Part shown: positions 21,165 to 30,260 of the stretch, piece by piece | Numbering within the stretch: position 1 is the stretch's first letter | How the letters are laid out: each line of letters begins with the position of its first letter | Assembly (NCBI GenBank): GCA_948099385.1 | Contig: CANUEZ040000168.1 | Span: 10,698,001-10,762,000, forward strand | Origin: Fasciola hepatica | Taxonomy: Eukaryota > Platyhelminthes > Trematoda > Plagiorchiida > Fasciolidae | Direction: 5' to 3' | DNA length: 64,000 nt | Made by a program: the position numbers and the translations under genes | The notes under the pieces: model-generated | What the model was told of the DNA's origin: nothing | Seen by the model: only the letters and a program-made list of their open reading frames with translations | Database searches by the model: none

Positions 21165-22929
21165 CGGCATAAGGTGCCTGGCGGTCGCCCACTCTTTGGT
21201 CAAGCACCCAATGCGCCTCTGGCACGTCGCATCCGATGAGGAGATCCACCTCATCATCTTCCCAGTCTACAACGGTTACATCCTGCAGGTGGGGCCATCG
21301 AGTCAAGATTGCGTTCACCGACCTTGGTGCTCGCATGGGGAGATCCGCTAACGTGAATGCCTCCGTTGGTTCAATTTCCTCGTTAGTGTCTAGAGAGATG
21401 AGTTGCAGCCTTAATCTACCGGCAGTCATTACCTGTGTTCCGCCCACCGTGCTCACTGCTAACGACGTCGCACCTTTAGCCAGTTGGTGTTTGTCGGCAA
21501 ACCGCTCTTTCACTAAAGTGGTGTCGGATCCACTATCAACGAAAGCCAACGCCTTGACTATCCCAGTCGGAGTCACTACTCCCACGGCCACTACGCCTAA
21601 ACGTACCGGTTTACTGGCAGATTGTGAAGTTGAACAAATCACGCTGGGCTTGGCACTCGCCTCGGATATGGTTATTCTCGCCTGATGCAGCAGCCGATGG
21701 TGTCTGCCCGTGCAGCCCTCGTAACCACATCGATTCCTTGTTCTACAGGCTGCTGCCCGGTGCGTGGTGTTGAGACAGATGAAACATGCTCCTGTCATCC
21801 TCGCCATTCCCCACCGTTCGTCTATTGTGGCATTGCCGAACTTGGGGCATTCTGGTAGGCCATGGCTAGTACCACAGGATCTGCAATTTGGTTTCGCCGT
21901 AGCATCTCGTGAAATGACGTGTGTGTTGGTCCAAGGCTGGTACTTTGGATGTTCCCGTACAGGGGTTTGGACTTGGCTAGTACCGGGCTTGTTTGCTCGG
22001 TTGCTGTCCCGGATGAGTCGGCCGAATCTGCTGTCAGCTATCTTCGTTTGCCTGTCTAAGTATTCAGTCAGGTCTTCGAAGTTGGCTTCTCTGTCGCTTC
22101 GGCTTATCCGTTCAGCTTCTTCCGCCCACCGACCCTGTAGTTCGGGAGAGAGGTGACGGACTATGCCTTCCAAAGTATGCATGGCGTCTAGGTCAGCTCT
22201 GTAACCTAAATGGTCGAGGGCTATTGAGCAGTTCTGCATCTTGATCACCAGGTCGGCCATGGTGTAGACGTCGCCCTTGGTTTTCTTTGCCTCTGCCATC
22301 ACGCCCTCTATTAGGTTACGGGCTACTTTGAAAGGTTGGCCAAACAAGTCCCTCAGAATCTTTCTTGCCCTTGTGTAGCCTAGTTCTGGATCGAGCATGG
22401 TGCATCCGTCGATAGCTTCTCGCGCTCGGCCTCGGCAGTAGTGAGTAAGGTAAAGAAGCCTTTGCCCAGGGTCGGTTACCTTGTTTTCAACGAACGTCTC
22501 GAACTGTTTGACAAACTTGCAATATTGCTCAGCTCGCCCGTCGAAAACCGTTAACTCCGCTCTAGGCAGATCGATCGATGGTGGTTTGTAGTCGGCGACC
22601 TGCGTGGGGTTCCCTACCTTATTGCACTCTAACCTATCGGAAGTGTCGAAGTCACTGGTCTTATACTCTCGCTGTTTCTGTGTACACTTCTCTGCTTCAT
22701 GCGCCTGTAGTCTAGCCGAAAGTAACTGTTGCTCTAGTTCTATTATTCTCAGCTTATATAAATCAACGTCCTTACGATCAATATTGCTTTCAATAACACA
22801 TGAGCTAGCACTGACAGGACTAGGCGATCTAGCATTAGCTAAAGAATCATAAGTACCCAAAACCTCCCCAGAGACTTGCCGTATTACTTCCTGTCCGGGT
22901 TCGACTGCCTTTGATCCTTTCCTTGGCAT
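21160..22929 (-). CDS. Gag-protease of BEL mini-unit 2, stop supplied by LTR
   Basis: Second copy of the 589-codon Gag-protease frame, starting at the Met at 22,929. By eye it differs from unit 1 at about two bases; one changes Asn to Asp in 'TYTMADL' (versus MANL), and one is a silent change near 22,178. It ends in the same LTR-made stop. The near-identity of an intact 589-codon frame in tandem shows that the duplication is recent, or an assembly effect. Confidence 0.85.
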   Translation of the reverse strand: MPRKGSKAVEPGQEVIRQVSGEVLGTYDSLANARSPSPVSASSCVIESNIDRKDVDLYKLRIIELEQQLLSARLQAHEAEKCTQKQREYKTSDFDTSDRLECNKVGNPTQVADYKPPSIDLPRAELTVFDGRAEQYCKFVKQFETFVENKVTDPGQRLLYLTHYCRGRAREAIDGCTMLDPELGYTRARKILRDLFGQPFKVARNLIEGVMAEAKKTKGDVYTMADLVIKMQNCSIALDHLGYRADLDAMHTLEGIVRHLSPELQGRWAEEAERISRSDREANFEDLTEYLDRQTKIADSRFGRLIRDSNRANKPGTSQVQTPVREHPKYQPWTNTHVISRDATAKPNCRSCGTSHGLPECPKFGNATIDERWGMARMTGACFICLNTTHRAAACRTRNRCGYEGCTGRHHRLLHQARITISEASAKPSVICSTSQSASKPVRLGVVAVGVVTPTGIVKALAFVDSGSDTTLVKERFADKHQLAKGATSLAVSTVGGTQVMTAGRLRLQLISLDTNEEIEPTEAFTLADLPMRAPRSVNAILTRWPHLQDVTVVDWEDDEVDLLIGCDVPEAHWVLDQRVGDRQAPYAV

Positions 22930-22971
22930 TTTGCGTGAATTTTCCTCGTTCCAAATAGATCTATTGAGTAT

Positions 22972-23340
22972 TGTTACGAACGTTTGAGCAATGCGTAGCC
23001 AAATTCGCAACGGATCCCGAAATCAGAAGGCGATTATCCGTGATAATTCTACGATACTAGATTATTAAAATAAACAATGACGTAAACAATATACAAACCT
23101 CAATAATACGATCACAAAGTCTCAACAACGAGAAACCGAATAGCAGCGTGTGAGCAGACAGCACGTGCGTCACGCAGGTCCTGAACAAGGATGTGCCAAA
23201 ATAGCGCTCTGGGAGCGAACAAACAACAATTGGTCCAGAAAAACAACCAGTTCGTAAAGACAAGTCAATAGTGTATGGAAATGAGTGATGTTGGGAAAAA
23301 ACACTGAATCGCGAGGGAAAAAGGGGGATTTTCCACGACC
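22972..23340 (-). repeat. BEL LTR, truncated at its U3 end
   Basis: Third LTR of the tandem. It lacks about the first 10 bases of U3 in element sense (TGTAACAGCC) and is joined at 23,340/23,341 to a pol fragment in the same orientation. Both sides carry CCCC-like sequence at the join, so short homology may have guided it. Confidence 0.85.
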
Positions 23341-24040
23341 CCTTTTGCTGTCGGTGTTAACAGGCACCCTTTCAACGTAACCGAGGTCCTCGTTTCGCTT
23401 CATCAAATCCGCGTATCGTTCCCACAGATTCTGGTCTCGAATGAAGCGTTCTTTTAGTCGTAGTAATCGTTGGAGAACATAATTTCTGTTGTCAGTCCAC
23501 GGGTCGACCGGTGTGCGCCATGGGAGGGGAACCTCGAACTGTTTTTTGAGGCCTCTAGAGCCTTGCCGCACCGTTTGTAGAGCGAAGTGATCCTCTTGAG
23601 ACAACGTCGGTCTTTCGTCCCCAATGTCATGAAACTCCTTTTCATAAAGCCGTTGCAGATGATACTCTATGCGGTCCGTTTCGGCGGATAAGTAATTCAC
23701 GGAACCGCGTACCCCTACTGGACCGTATAACATCCATCCCAGAGCCGTGCGTACGGCATAAGGTGCCTGGCGGTCGCCCACTCTTTGGTCAAGCACCCAA
23801 TGCGCCTCTGGCACGTCGCATCCGATGAGGAGATCCACCTCATCATCTTCCCAGTCTACAACGGTTACATCCTGCAGGTGGGGCCATCGAGTCAAGATTG
23901 CGTTCACCGACCTTGGTGCTCGCATGGGGAGATCCGCTAACGTGAATGCCTCCGTTGGTTCAATTTCCTCGTTAGTGTCTAGAGAGATGAGTTGCAGCCT
24001 CAATCTACCGGCAGTCATTACCTGTGTTCCGCCCACCGTG
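23341..24040 (-). pseudogene. BEL pol fragment (protease to RT start)
   Basis: About 700 bp equal to element B 16,391-17,091: the C-terminal half of the protease region through '...ERVPVNTDSKRG', before the RT catalytic core. At the left it is fused to the truncated LTR. At the right (24,040/24,041) it meets pol in the opposite orientation, forming a head-to-head join. A continuous minus-strand frame runs through it into the LTR (24,120-23,170), but the product would be meaningless. Confidence 0.85.
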
Positions 24041-26941
24041 CAGGGGCCTGACTGGACCACACCACTGATCGATGTTCTGTGCCGTTTCAGAGTGGGTAAA
24101 GTGGCTTTGTCTGCTGACATTAGGGAAATGTTCCATCAGGTGAAGATTCCGGTAGGAGAACGAGATGCTTTGCGTTTCCTGTGGTGGGAATGGAGCGACC
24201 GGGACAATGCAGTGGTGAATTATAGAATGACCGTCCACCCCTTCGGAGCCATATCGTCACCATTTTGTGCCAACTACGCCCTCCGAGAATCAGCGAACAA
24301 ACATGGCGATCTGGTACATCGGACGGTGGTAGAAAGCGTCAGCAGGAACTTCTACGTCGACGACTACCTTGGGTCATTCGATGATGTGGAATCAGCCCTA
24401 GAGCAGTTCAGGGGTCTGACGAGATTGCTGGAAGAGGGTGGCTTCCATCTAACTAAATGGATGTCGAACGCTTCGGAAGTGCTGAAGGTCATCCCGTATC
24501 ACGAAAAGGTCGAAAGGGTAAGAGATTTGGACGGCTCTCCACTTCCTATCGAGCGCACTTTAGGAATACAATGGGACGCGGAAACGGACGATTTTGTTTT
24601 CGAACTGAACGTTCCCGAGCTGCCAATAACCCGTCGTGGCATACTATCTGCCGTCTCAAGTTTGTTCGACCCGCTCGGTTTCGTCTCACCATGGCTGCTA
24701 CCCGGAAAGATCTTGCTGCAGCGGCTGTGCCGTAAGAAAGTTGATTGGGACCAGTCACTGGACCGAGGGGACCGGCTGGACTGGGAGGAATTTTTGAACA
24801 CCTTGAAGAAATTAGGGGACATAAGAATACCACGATGTTTGACCCCTGGCCATACGACACGGACTGGAGAACTACATGCCTTTTCCGATGCATCCGAAGT
24901 CGGGTATGGAGCTGTGGTTTACGGACGATGGTGCGCAGGAGATGGACAATATACCACGAGGATCCTGTTCGCCAAAGCCCGCGTTGCTCCACTGAAGTCG
25001 GTCTCAATCCCACGCCTTGAACTCAGCGCAGCCGTGTTGGCAGTCAGGGTGGTGCAAGCTGTGAAGAGATGTTTCGATCTCTACATTTGGTCGGTGAGCT
25101 TCTGGACGGATTCAACGATAGTACTTTACTACATTAACAACGTACGGAGCCGGTTTAGTACTTTCGTTGCTAACCGGCTCACGATTATCCACGATGAATC
25201 GGCCACGCACCAGTGGAGTCATGTCAGGTCTGGCGATAATCCGGCCGACCTGTGCTCCCGAGGTGCGAACAACTTCAGGCAACTGGACACGTGGACGAGA
25301 GGGCCGAACTTCCTGCAATTGCCCAAACAGGACTGGCCCGTGTTCGAATTAAAACCCCCTACGGAATTGGAACTGGAGATCAAAGGCGTAGTGATAGCAA
25401 CCAACGTCGTCGAAGCGTCGCCCATTTTATCGCGACTGGTCAGGTTTTCTTCCTGGATGAAGACGCTTCGTTCGCTAGTTTGGTTAACCAGGTTCAAGAT
25501 AAGTTTACTAGTCATGAAAGGGCTACGGCCCTCAGGTCGGATACCGGTCGGCCCGATAGGTCCCGATGAGCTACAAGCGGCAGAGTACGATATTTTCAGA
25601 ATGATACAACGCGAGGCTTTCGCCCAAGAACTCAAGAGGGCGGAAGAAGTGGGGCTGACCAATGAAGACATGCCATCTCCAAGAGGCGAGCTGAAGCGTT
25701 TAAACCCCAAAATCATCAACGGACTGCTGCGGGTGGATGGTAGGCTGACCAACGCCCACCTGAACTTCGACACAAAGTATCCTATACTGCTGCCTGCGAG
25801 ACAACCTGTAGTAGAGCTAATGATTCAACACGTCCACGCCGTGGAGGGACATGCCCGGGAAAGTCACGTGACGAGCGTCATCCGAAAGCGTCTTTGGTTG
25901 TTGAGAGGACGAGAGACTGTAAAACGCGTGATCCGACGGTGCGTGCAATGCAGGAGACGTAATGCCACAGCAGGTAAACAACTCATGGCCCCGCTACCAG
26001 AATGCAGGGTAACTACGGGCTGGTGGCCGTTCAGTGACACCGGGTTGGACTATTTCGGGCCCTTGTGGGTCAAGTGCGGGAAAACATTAGAAAAGCGATA
26101 CGGATGTATCATGACGTGCATGAAATCACGTGCGGTACACCTAGAAGTCGCACATTCGATGACGACCGATTCGTTTCTACGGGCCTTGCAAAGATTTATC
26201 AACCGAAGAGGCGTACCGGCCGATATATACTCAGATAATGGATCGAACTTTGTGAGCGCTCAACGGGAATTGCAGCGTTGGCACAAGAACATAAACAGGG
26301 ACGAACTGCAGAATCGATACGTGGCCTACGGCATACGCTGGCATTTCAACCCCCCACAGGCCAGTCACCGAGGCGGCATATGGGAACGCATGATCCGGTC
26401 CGCCAGACGGATATTGCTGTCAATCATGGAGCAGCAGCCGCCCGACGACGAGACCCTGAACACCGTCATGACTGAGGTGGAGCGAATCCTGAACAACCGC
26501 CCCCTGGTTCCAGTATTGAACGGCGACCCCACCCACCTGGCGCTCACCCCAAACGACCTATTGACGTTAAGGTCGAACGAGGGTTTCCAAGGGCCGGTAA
26601 ACCTTCGTGGGAGCTACCTCCACGGGTGGAAGCAAGCGAATTATCTGGCCAAGGTCTTCTGGAGGCGATGGCTACGGGAGTACCTACCGGCTTTGCAGAC
26701 TCGACAGAAGTGGATGGCCAAAACAAGACCATTCAAAGTTGGGGACGTGGTTATGATCGCCGACGAACGCGCACATTTCAGCGCTTGGTCTTTTGGAGTA
26801 GTTACGGAAACCATCAAAAGCACCGACGAAATGATAAGAACGGTGAAGGTGAAGACAGCTAACGGAGTGCTCATTCGTGACATACGCAGTATTAACCTAC
26901 TCGAGAGCGAAGACGGAGGAGCTGATAACCCTGTGGCCTAG
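24041..26941 (+). CDS. RT-RNase H-integrase of BEL arm C, intact frame
   Basis: Plus-strand pol from 'QGPDWTTPL' to the natural stop at 26,939-26,941, without a break. RT has 'LSADIREMFHQ' (about 24,105) and YVDD (about 24,353). The A17-like 'LFDPLGFVSPW' (about 24,660), RNase H 'AFSDASEVGYG', the integrase H-H/C-C finger with CGA at 25,934-25,936 in place of element B's TGA, the D-D-E core and the DUF5641-like end are all present. It lacks gag, protease and the RT N terminus. The open frame runs back to 23,825 through antisense protease sequence, adding about 72 nonsense residues. Confidence 0.9.
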   Translation, partial: QGPDWTTPLIDVLCRFRVGKVALSADIREMFHQVKIPVGERDALRFLWWEWSDRDNAVVNYRMTVHPFGAISSPFCANYALRESANKHGDLVHRTVVESVSRNFYVDDYLGSFDDVESALEQFRGLTRLLEEGGFHLTKWMSNASEVLKVIPYHEKVERVRDLDGSPLPIERTLGIQWDAETDDFVFELNVPELPITRRGILSAVSSLFDPLGFVSPWLLPGKILLQRLCRKKVDWDQSLDRGDRLDWEEFLNTLKKLGDIRIPRCLTPGHTTRTGELHAFSDASEVGYGAVVYGRWCAGDGQYTTRILFAKARVAPLKSVSIPRLELSAAVLAVRVVQAVKRCFDLYIWSVSFWTDSTIVLYYINNVRSRFSTFVANRLTIIHDESATHQWSHVRSGDNPADLCSRGANNFRQLDTWTRGPNFLQLPKQDWPVFELKPPTELELEIKGVVIATNVVEASPILSRLVRFSSWMKTLRSLVWLTRFKISLLVMKGLRPSGRIPVGPIGPDELQAAEYDIFRMIQREAFAQELKRAEEVGLTNEDMPSPRGELKRLNPKIINGLLRVDGRLTNAHLNFDTKYPILLPARQPVVELMIQHVHAVEGHARESHVTSVIRKRLWLLRGRETVKRVIRRCVQCRRRNATAGKQLMAPLPECRVTTGWWPFSDTGLDYFGPLWVKCGKTLEKRYGCIMTCMKSRAVHLEVAHSMTTDSFLRALQRFINRRGVPADIYSDNGSNFVSAQRELQRWHKNINRDELQNRYVAYGIRWHFNPPQASHRGGIWERMIRSARRILLSIMEQQPPDDETLNTVMTEVERILNNRPLVPVLNGDPTHLALTPNDLLTLRSNEGFQGPVNLRGSYLHGWKQANYLAKVFWRRWLREYLPALQTRQKWMAKTRPFKVGDVVMIADERAHFSAWSFGVVTETIKSTDEMIRTVKVKTANGVLIRDIRSINLLESEDGGADNPVA

Positions 26942-27648
26942 TAAACCTTTTTCACACCAGTAATCGAGGTGGATAAAGAAACACCATATATACCACACAA
27001 TCTCCGTCAAACACGTTAAGGTGCTCGCGGTCCCTTCGTTGACATTACAGAAGGTTCTTTCCGATATGTGGTGATGAGTGCGATTCCATTATACATCCCG
27101 ATACATACACACATGCACGACGCACTCTACATCCCGTAAACCCATCATACATGTGACAGTGTTCTTTGTTCGCCTTTTGTTGACGCTACCGAATGCCCCT
27201 TGCACATGTGGAAGTAGTGGAGCTCAGGTCACACATGCATGCTACATTTACTCGTTTTCTTGCCACGCGGTCTTTTGTTGACATTGCAGAAAGTCCTCCT
27301 TTGATGTGTAGTCATAACTGTGATTTCATTGTAACCCCGGCACACACACACACACGCACGCACACACACACACACACTCAAGCGCGTAAATCCAGGACCG
27401 GACGGCCCCGTACGAGGACAACGTCTATGTGACCATTCACGCCCGCCATCGGTCATTTGGTCTTGTGGAAGATGTAGACCAGCCTCACGTCTATGTAGCC
27501 AATGGGTTAGGTGCGACCAGTAGTAGAACGTCGACGACGAGCATTAGACGCGCGCACTGACAGCAGGGCCTAGGCAGGTAGGAAGAATCAGTACCTTTAT
27601 ACCGAACCTTTGACTCTGCTAAGGATCCAGGAGGATTTTGGTGGGCGG
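26942..27648 (+). other. 3' UTR of BEL arm C
   Basis: Non-coding 707 bp between the pol stop and the 3' LTR. It contains a (CA)n run at about 27,341-27,376 and GTTGAC-centred repeats at 27,038, 27,179 and 27,277. No env-like frame is present, so this is not a retrovirus-like BEL derivative. Confidence 0.75.
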
Positions 27649-28027
27649 TGTAACAGCCGGTCGTGGAAAATCCCCCTTTTTCCCTCGCGATTCAGTGTTT
27701 TTTCCCAACATCACTCATTTCCATACACTATTGACTTGTCTTTACGAACTGGTTGTTTTTCTGGACCAATTGTTGTTTGTTCGCGCCCAGAGCGCTATTT
27801 TGGCACATCCTTGTTCAGGACCTGCGTGACGCACGTGCTGTTTGCTCACACGCTGCTATTCGGTTTCTCGTTGTTGAGACTTTGTGATCGTATTATTGAG
27901 GTTTGTATATTGTTTACGTCATTGTTTATTTTAATAATCTAGTATCGTAGAATTATCACGGATAATCGCCTTCTGATTTCGGGATCCGTTGCGAATTTGG
28001 CTACGCATTGCTCAAACGTTCGTAACA
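27649..28027 (+). repeat. 3' LTR of BEL arm C
   Basis: 379 bp, TGTAACAGCC to CGTAACA, complete. Its outer end joins the pol C terminus of another BEL copy at 28,028. The composite B-C is thus bounded on both sides by 3' LTR outer ends pointing outward. Confidence 0.9.
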
Positions 28028-28146
28028 GTGGAATGATGAGAAAGGTGAAAGTGAAGACAGCTAACGGAGCGGTAATTCGCGACGTACGCAGTATTAGCCT
28101 ACTCGAGGGCGGAGGCGGAGAAGCTGATAACGCTGAGGCCCAGTAG
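28028..28146 (+). pseudogene. pol C terminus of a BEL copy (A or a relative)
   Basis: The last ~39 codons of a BEL pol: 'MMRKVKVKTANGAVIRDV' and 'SLLEGGGGEADNAEAQ', ending in TAG (28,144-28,146). This is the DUF5641-like end. Compared with C, about 216 bp of integrase are missing between where element A stops (12,290) and where this starts, so the B/C composite replaced rather than simply split that stretch, or this belongs to a different copy. Confidence 0.75.
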
Positions 28147-28794
28147 ACTATTTCGCGTTCGTCTTCGAGGTGGGTAAAGAAAACCATATATGGAAGCAAT
28201 CCCGACACAATGACATATCGAACCATCATACACCCTGATACACACTCACCCACATTGTACTCATTATACCACATGGTCTCTGTCAAACACGTTACAGTGC
28301 TCACGGTCTTCCGTTGACATTACAGGTTTTTTGCGATATGTGGTGATAAATGCGATTCCATTGCACATGCAGACACATACACACATATCCGATGCACACT
28401 GCACCCCGCAACCCCTATCAAACATGTGACGGTGTTTGCAATTTGTTTTCGTTGACGTTACTGACACGTCTTTTGCATATGTGGAGGTGGCGGCGATTAC
28501 ACCATACACACACACACACTCACGCAAGCGCATACAGCCAGGGCAGGACGGCCTTTCCAAGGACAGCATCTATGTCTCCCCTTCACACTCGCAATCGGTC
28601 AGTTGTTCTCGTGGAAGACGTAGAATAGCCTCGAGTCTATGTGGCCAACGGATTAGGTGCGACCATGAGTAGAACGTTGACGACAAGCAATAGGCGAGCG
28701 CACTGACAGCAAGGCCTAGGTAGTTAGGAAATATCAGTGCCTTTATACCAAACCTTTGACTCTGCTAAAGGTTCGGGAGGATTTTGGTGGGCGG
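28147..28794 (+). other. 3' UTR of BEL copy D
   Basis: Diverged version of the 26,942-27,648 UTR, with a (CA)n run near 28,504-28,522 and GTTGAC modules near 28,311 and 28,451. No coding content. Confidence 0.7.
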
Positions 28795-29171
28795 TTTAAA
28801 GACCGGTCGTGGGAAATCCCCCTGAAACCTTTGCAATTCAGTGTTTTTCTTCACATCACTCACTTTTTTACACTATTGACGTGTCTTTACGAACTATTTG
28901 CTTTTATGGACCAATTGTTGTTTGTTCGTTCCCAGAGCGCTTTTTTGTTATATCCTTGTTTTGGACCTTCGTGACGCACGTGCTCCTTGCTCGCACGGTG
29001 CATTTCGGTTTCTTGTTCATTGAGTCTTTTTGATCTCAATATTGAGGTTTGTATCTTTTTGATGTCATTGTTCATTCAATAATCTAGTTTCGTAGAATAC
29101 CACGGATAACCACCTTTTGATTTCGGGATCCGTTGCGAATTTGGCTACACATTGCTCAAAAGTGAGTTACA
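28795..29171 (+). repeat. LTR of BEL copy D
   Basis: About 377 bp, aligned along its length with the other LTRs but diverged from both the A pair and the B/C group. Its first dinucleotide is TT instead of TG. It is followed directly by another stretch of BEL 3' UTR, so a 3' UTR-LTR / 3' UTR-LTR arrangement results. Confidence 0.75.
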
Positions 29172-29469
29172 CCCACTCCCACACATCCACACACATACAC
29201 AAACCCACTCGGCCGAGGGGTGGTGGCTCACCCGAGGACAGCACCTGTGTTTCGCCCTCACGCCCGCCATCGATCAGCCGTTATCATGGACGACGTAGAG
29301 TAACCTGGCGTCGGTGTGGCACCCGGATCGAGTGCGACAGTGAGTAGAACTTTGACGACAAGGAATTAGGCCCGCGCACGGACAACAGTGCCTAGGTAGG
29401 TAGGAAGAATCAGTACCATTATTCCAAACCTTCGATTCTGCTAAGAATCGGGAGGATATTGGCGGGCGG
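29172..29469 (+). other. 3' UTR remnant next to the 3' LTR of element A
   Basis: About 300 bp matching the end of the BEL 3' UTR (the 'aggtaggtaggaagaatcagtacc' stretch and the purine-rich 'gggaggatattggcgggcgg' before the LTR). It is probably element A's own 3' UTR, cut on its left by copy D. Confidence 0.65.
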
Positions 29470-29842
29470 TGTAAAGGCTGGTCCTGGAAAATCCCCAAAA
29501 ACCACTGCAGTTTCCATGTTTCCTTAACATCACTCACTTATTTGCACTATTGACTTGCTTTATACACTGTTTGTTTTTACGGACCAACGCTTGTTTGTTA
29601 GCGCCCAGCGCGTTGCTCTGTCATATACTTGTTCTGGACCTGTGTGACGCACGTGTTCCTTTCTTGCTCGCTGAAATTCGGTTTCCGTTTTTTGAGTCCT
29701 TTTGATTGTATAATTGAGTTTGTATCTGTTTCGTGTCGTCGTTCATCTGATATTCTAGTATCGTAGAACTTCACGGATAATCGCCTTTTGATTTTGGGAT
29801 CCGTTGCGAATTGGGCTACACATTGCTAAAACTTGTCTTACC
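29470..29842 (+). repeat. 3' LTR of BEL element A
   Basis: 373 bp from TGTAAAGG to CTTACC. It is the partner of 7,017-7,389 by shared private sequence ('ccaaaaaccactgcagtttcc', 'gcgcccagcgcgttgctctg'), which the B/C-group LTRs do not have. LINE E1 resumes at the next base. Confidence 0.85.
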
Positions 29843-30260
29843 GTGGGTACAACCTCTCGCGGGAGCTGATTATATTCAGTGAAAGGTCTCGTTTACTCTT
29901 GTCACACGCAACTTACAGGACACTGCATGTTGCGTTCGCGTAGGCCGATAGCCGGTAGGGGTAGTCCTTGTCTGTGGAGCCCCGCAAGTGGATGGGGGGA
30001 AGAAGACTCTGAACTATCCCAGCTTCCACAGATGGAGTTGAGTGGGCCACGGCGCCTTTTCGTGTCGGGAGATATGAACCTCCCAGAAATAAACTGGAAT
30101 GATGAATGTGCCTCTGGAGAAACCACAGGAAATGCTCTGGTGATGTGGCTCCACATCCACTCTATCACAAAACGTAAGAGAAGCAACTCGCTTCCGCGAT
30201 GGACAACGTCCATCTACATTGGGTCTACGTGTAATCAGGTGCTGACATGATGTCAACTCT
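29843..30260 (+). pseudogene. endonuclease C-terminal part of E1
   Basis: The frame 29,879-30,250 contains 'LFVSGDMNLPEINWND', matching the GDFN-LP-I-W block of CR1 endonucleases (the Asp and Asn are catalytic). It follows the 3' LTR of element A directly. Frame changes separate it from the flanking blocks. Confidence 0.7.

Larger units (their letters stand above)
18978..23340 (-). repeat. 2,187-bp tandem repeat of LTR + gag-protease
   Basis: Unit 1 is 18,978-21,164 and unit 2 is 21,165-23,340 (its last ~11 bases are missing). Each unit is gag-protease plus the LTR to its right, and the adjoining LTR at 18,598 closes the series, so LTRs alternate with gag-PR three LTRs long. Unequal exchange between LTRs of one deleted element would give this pattern. 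Confidence 0.9.
24041..28027 (+). repeat. inverted repeat 1, right arm
   Basis: 3,987 bp running from within RT to the outer end of the 3' LTR. It is the reverse complement of 12,291-16,277, which has exactly the same length. Scattered substitutions (for example Val/Ala and Val/Ile changes in RT and integrase and several in the 3' UTR) show that the arms are close but not identical. Confidence 0.9.
7017..29842 (+). mobile_element. BEL/Pao element A (outer, interrupted)
   Basis: Two plus-oriented LTRs of equal length (373 bp) at 7,017-7,389 and 29,470-29,842 bound this element. Its gag-pol (7,453-12,290) is full of stops and is opened at 12,290 by the B/C composite. What follows at 28,028 is the pol C terminus, a 3' UTR and an extra LTR, so the right side has itself been rearranged. 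The flanks share only GTG (7,014-7,016 and 29,843-29,845), so a target duplication is not secure. The element lies inside the endonuclease of LINE E1. Confidence 0.75.

Noticed and set aside
26942..27648. An env gene downstream of BEL integrase (retrovirus-like element)
   Set aside because: The stretch has no long frame, signal peptide or membrane segment, and consists of repeats and CA runs.
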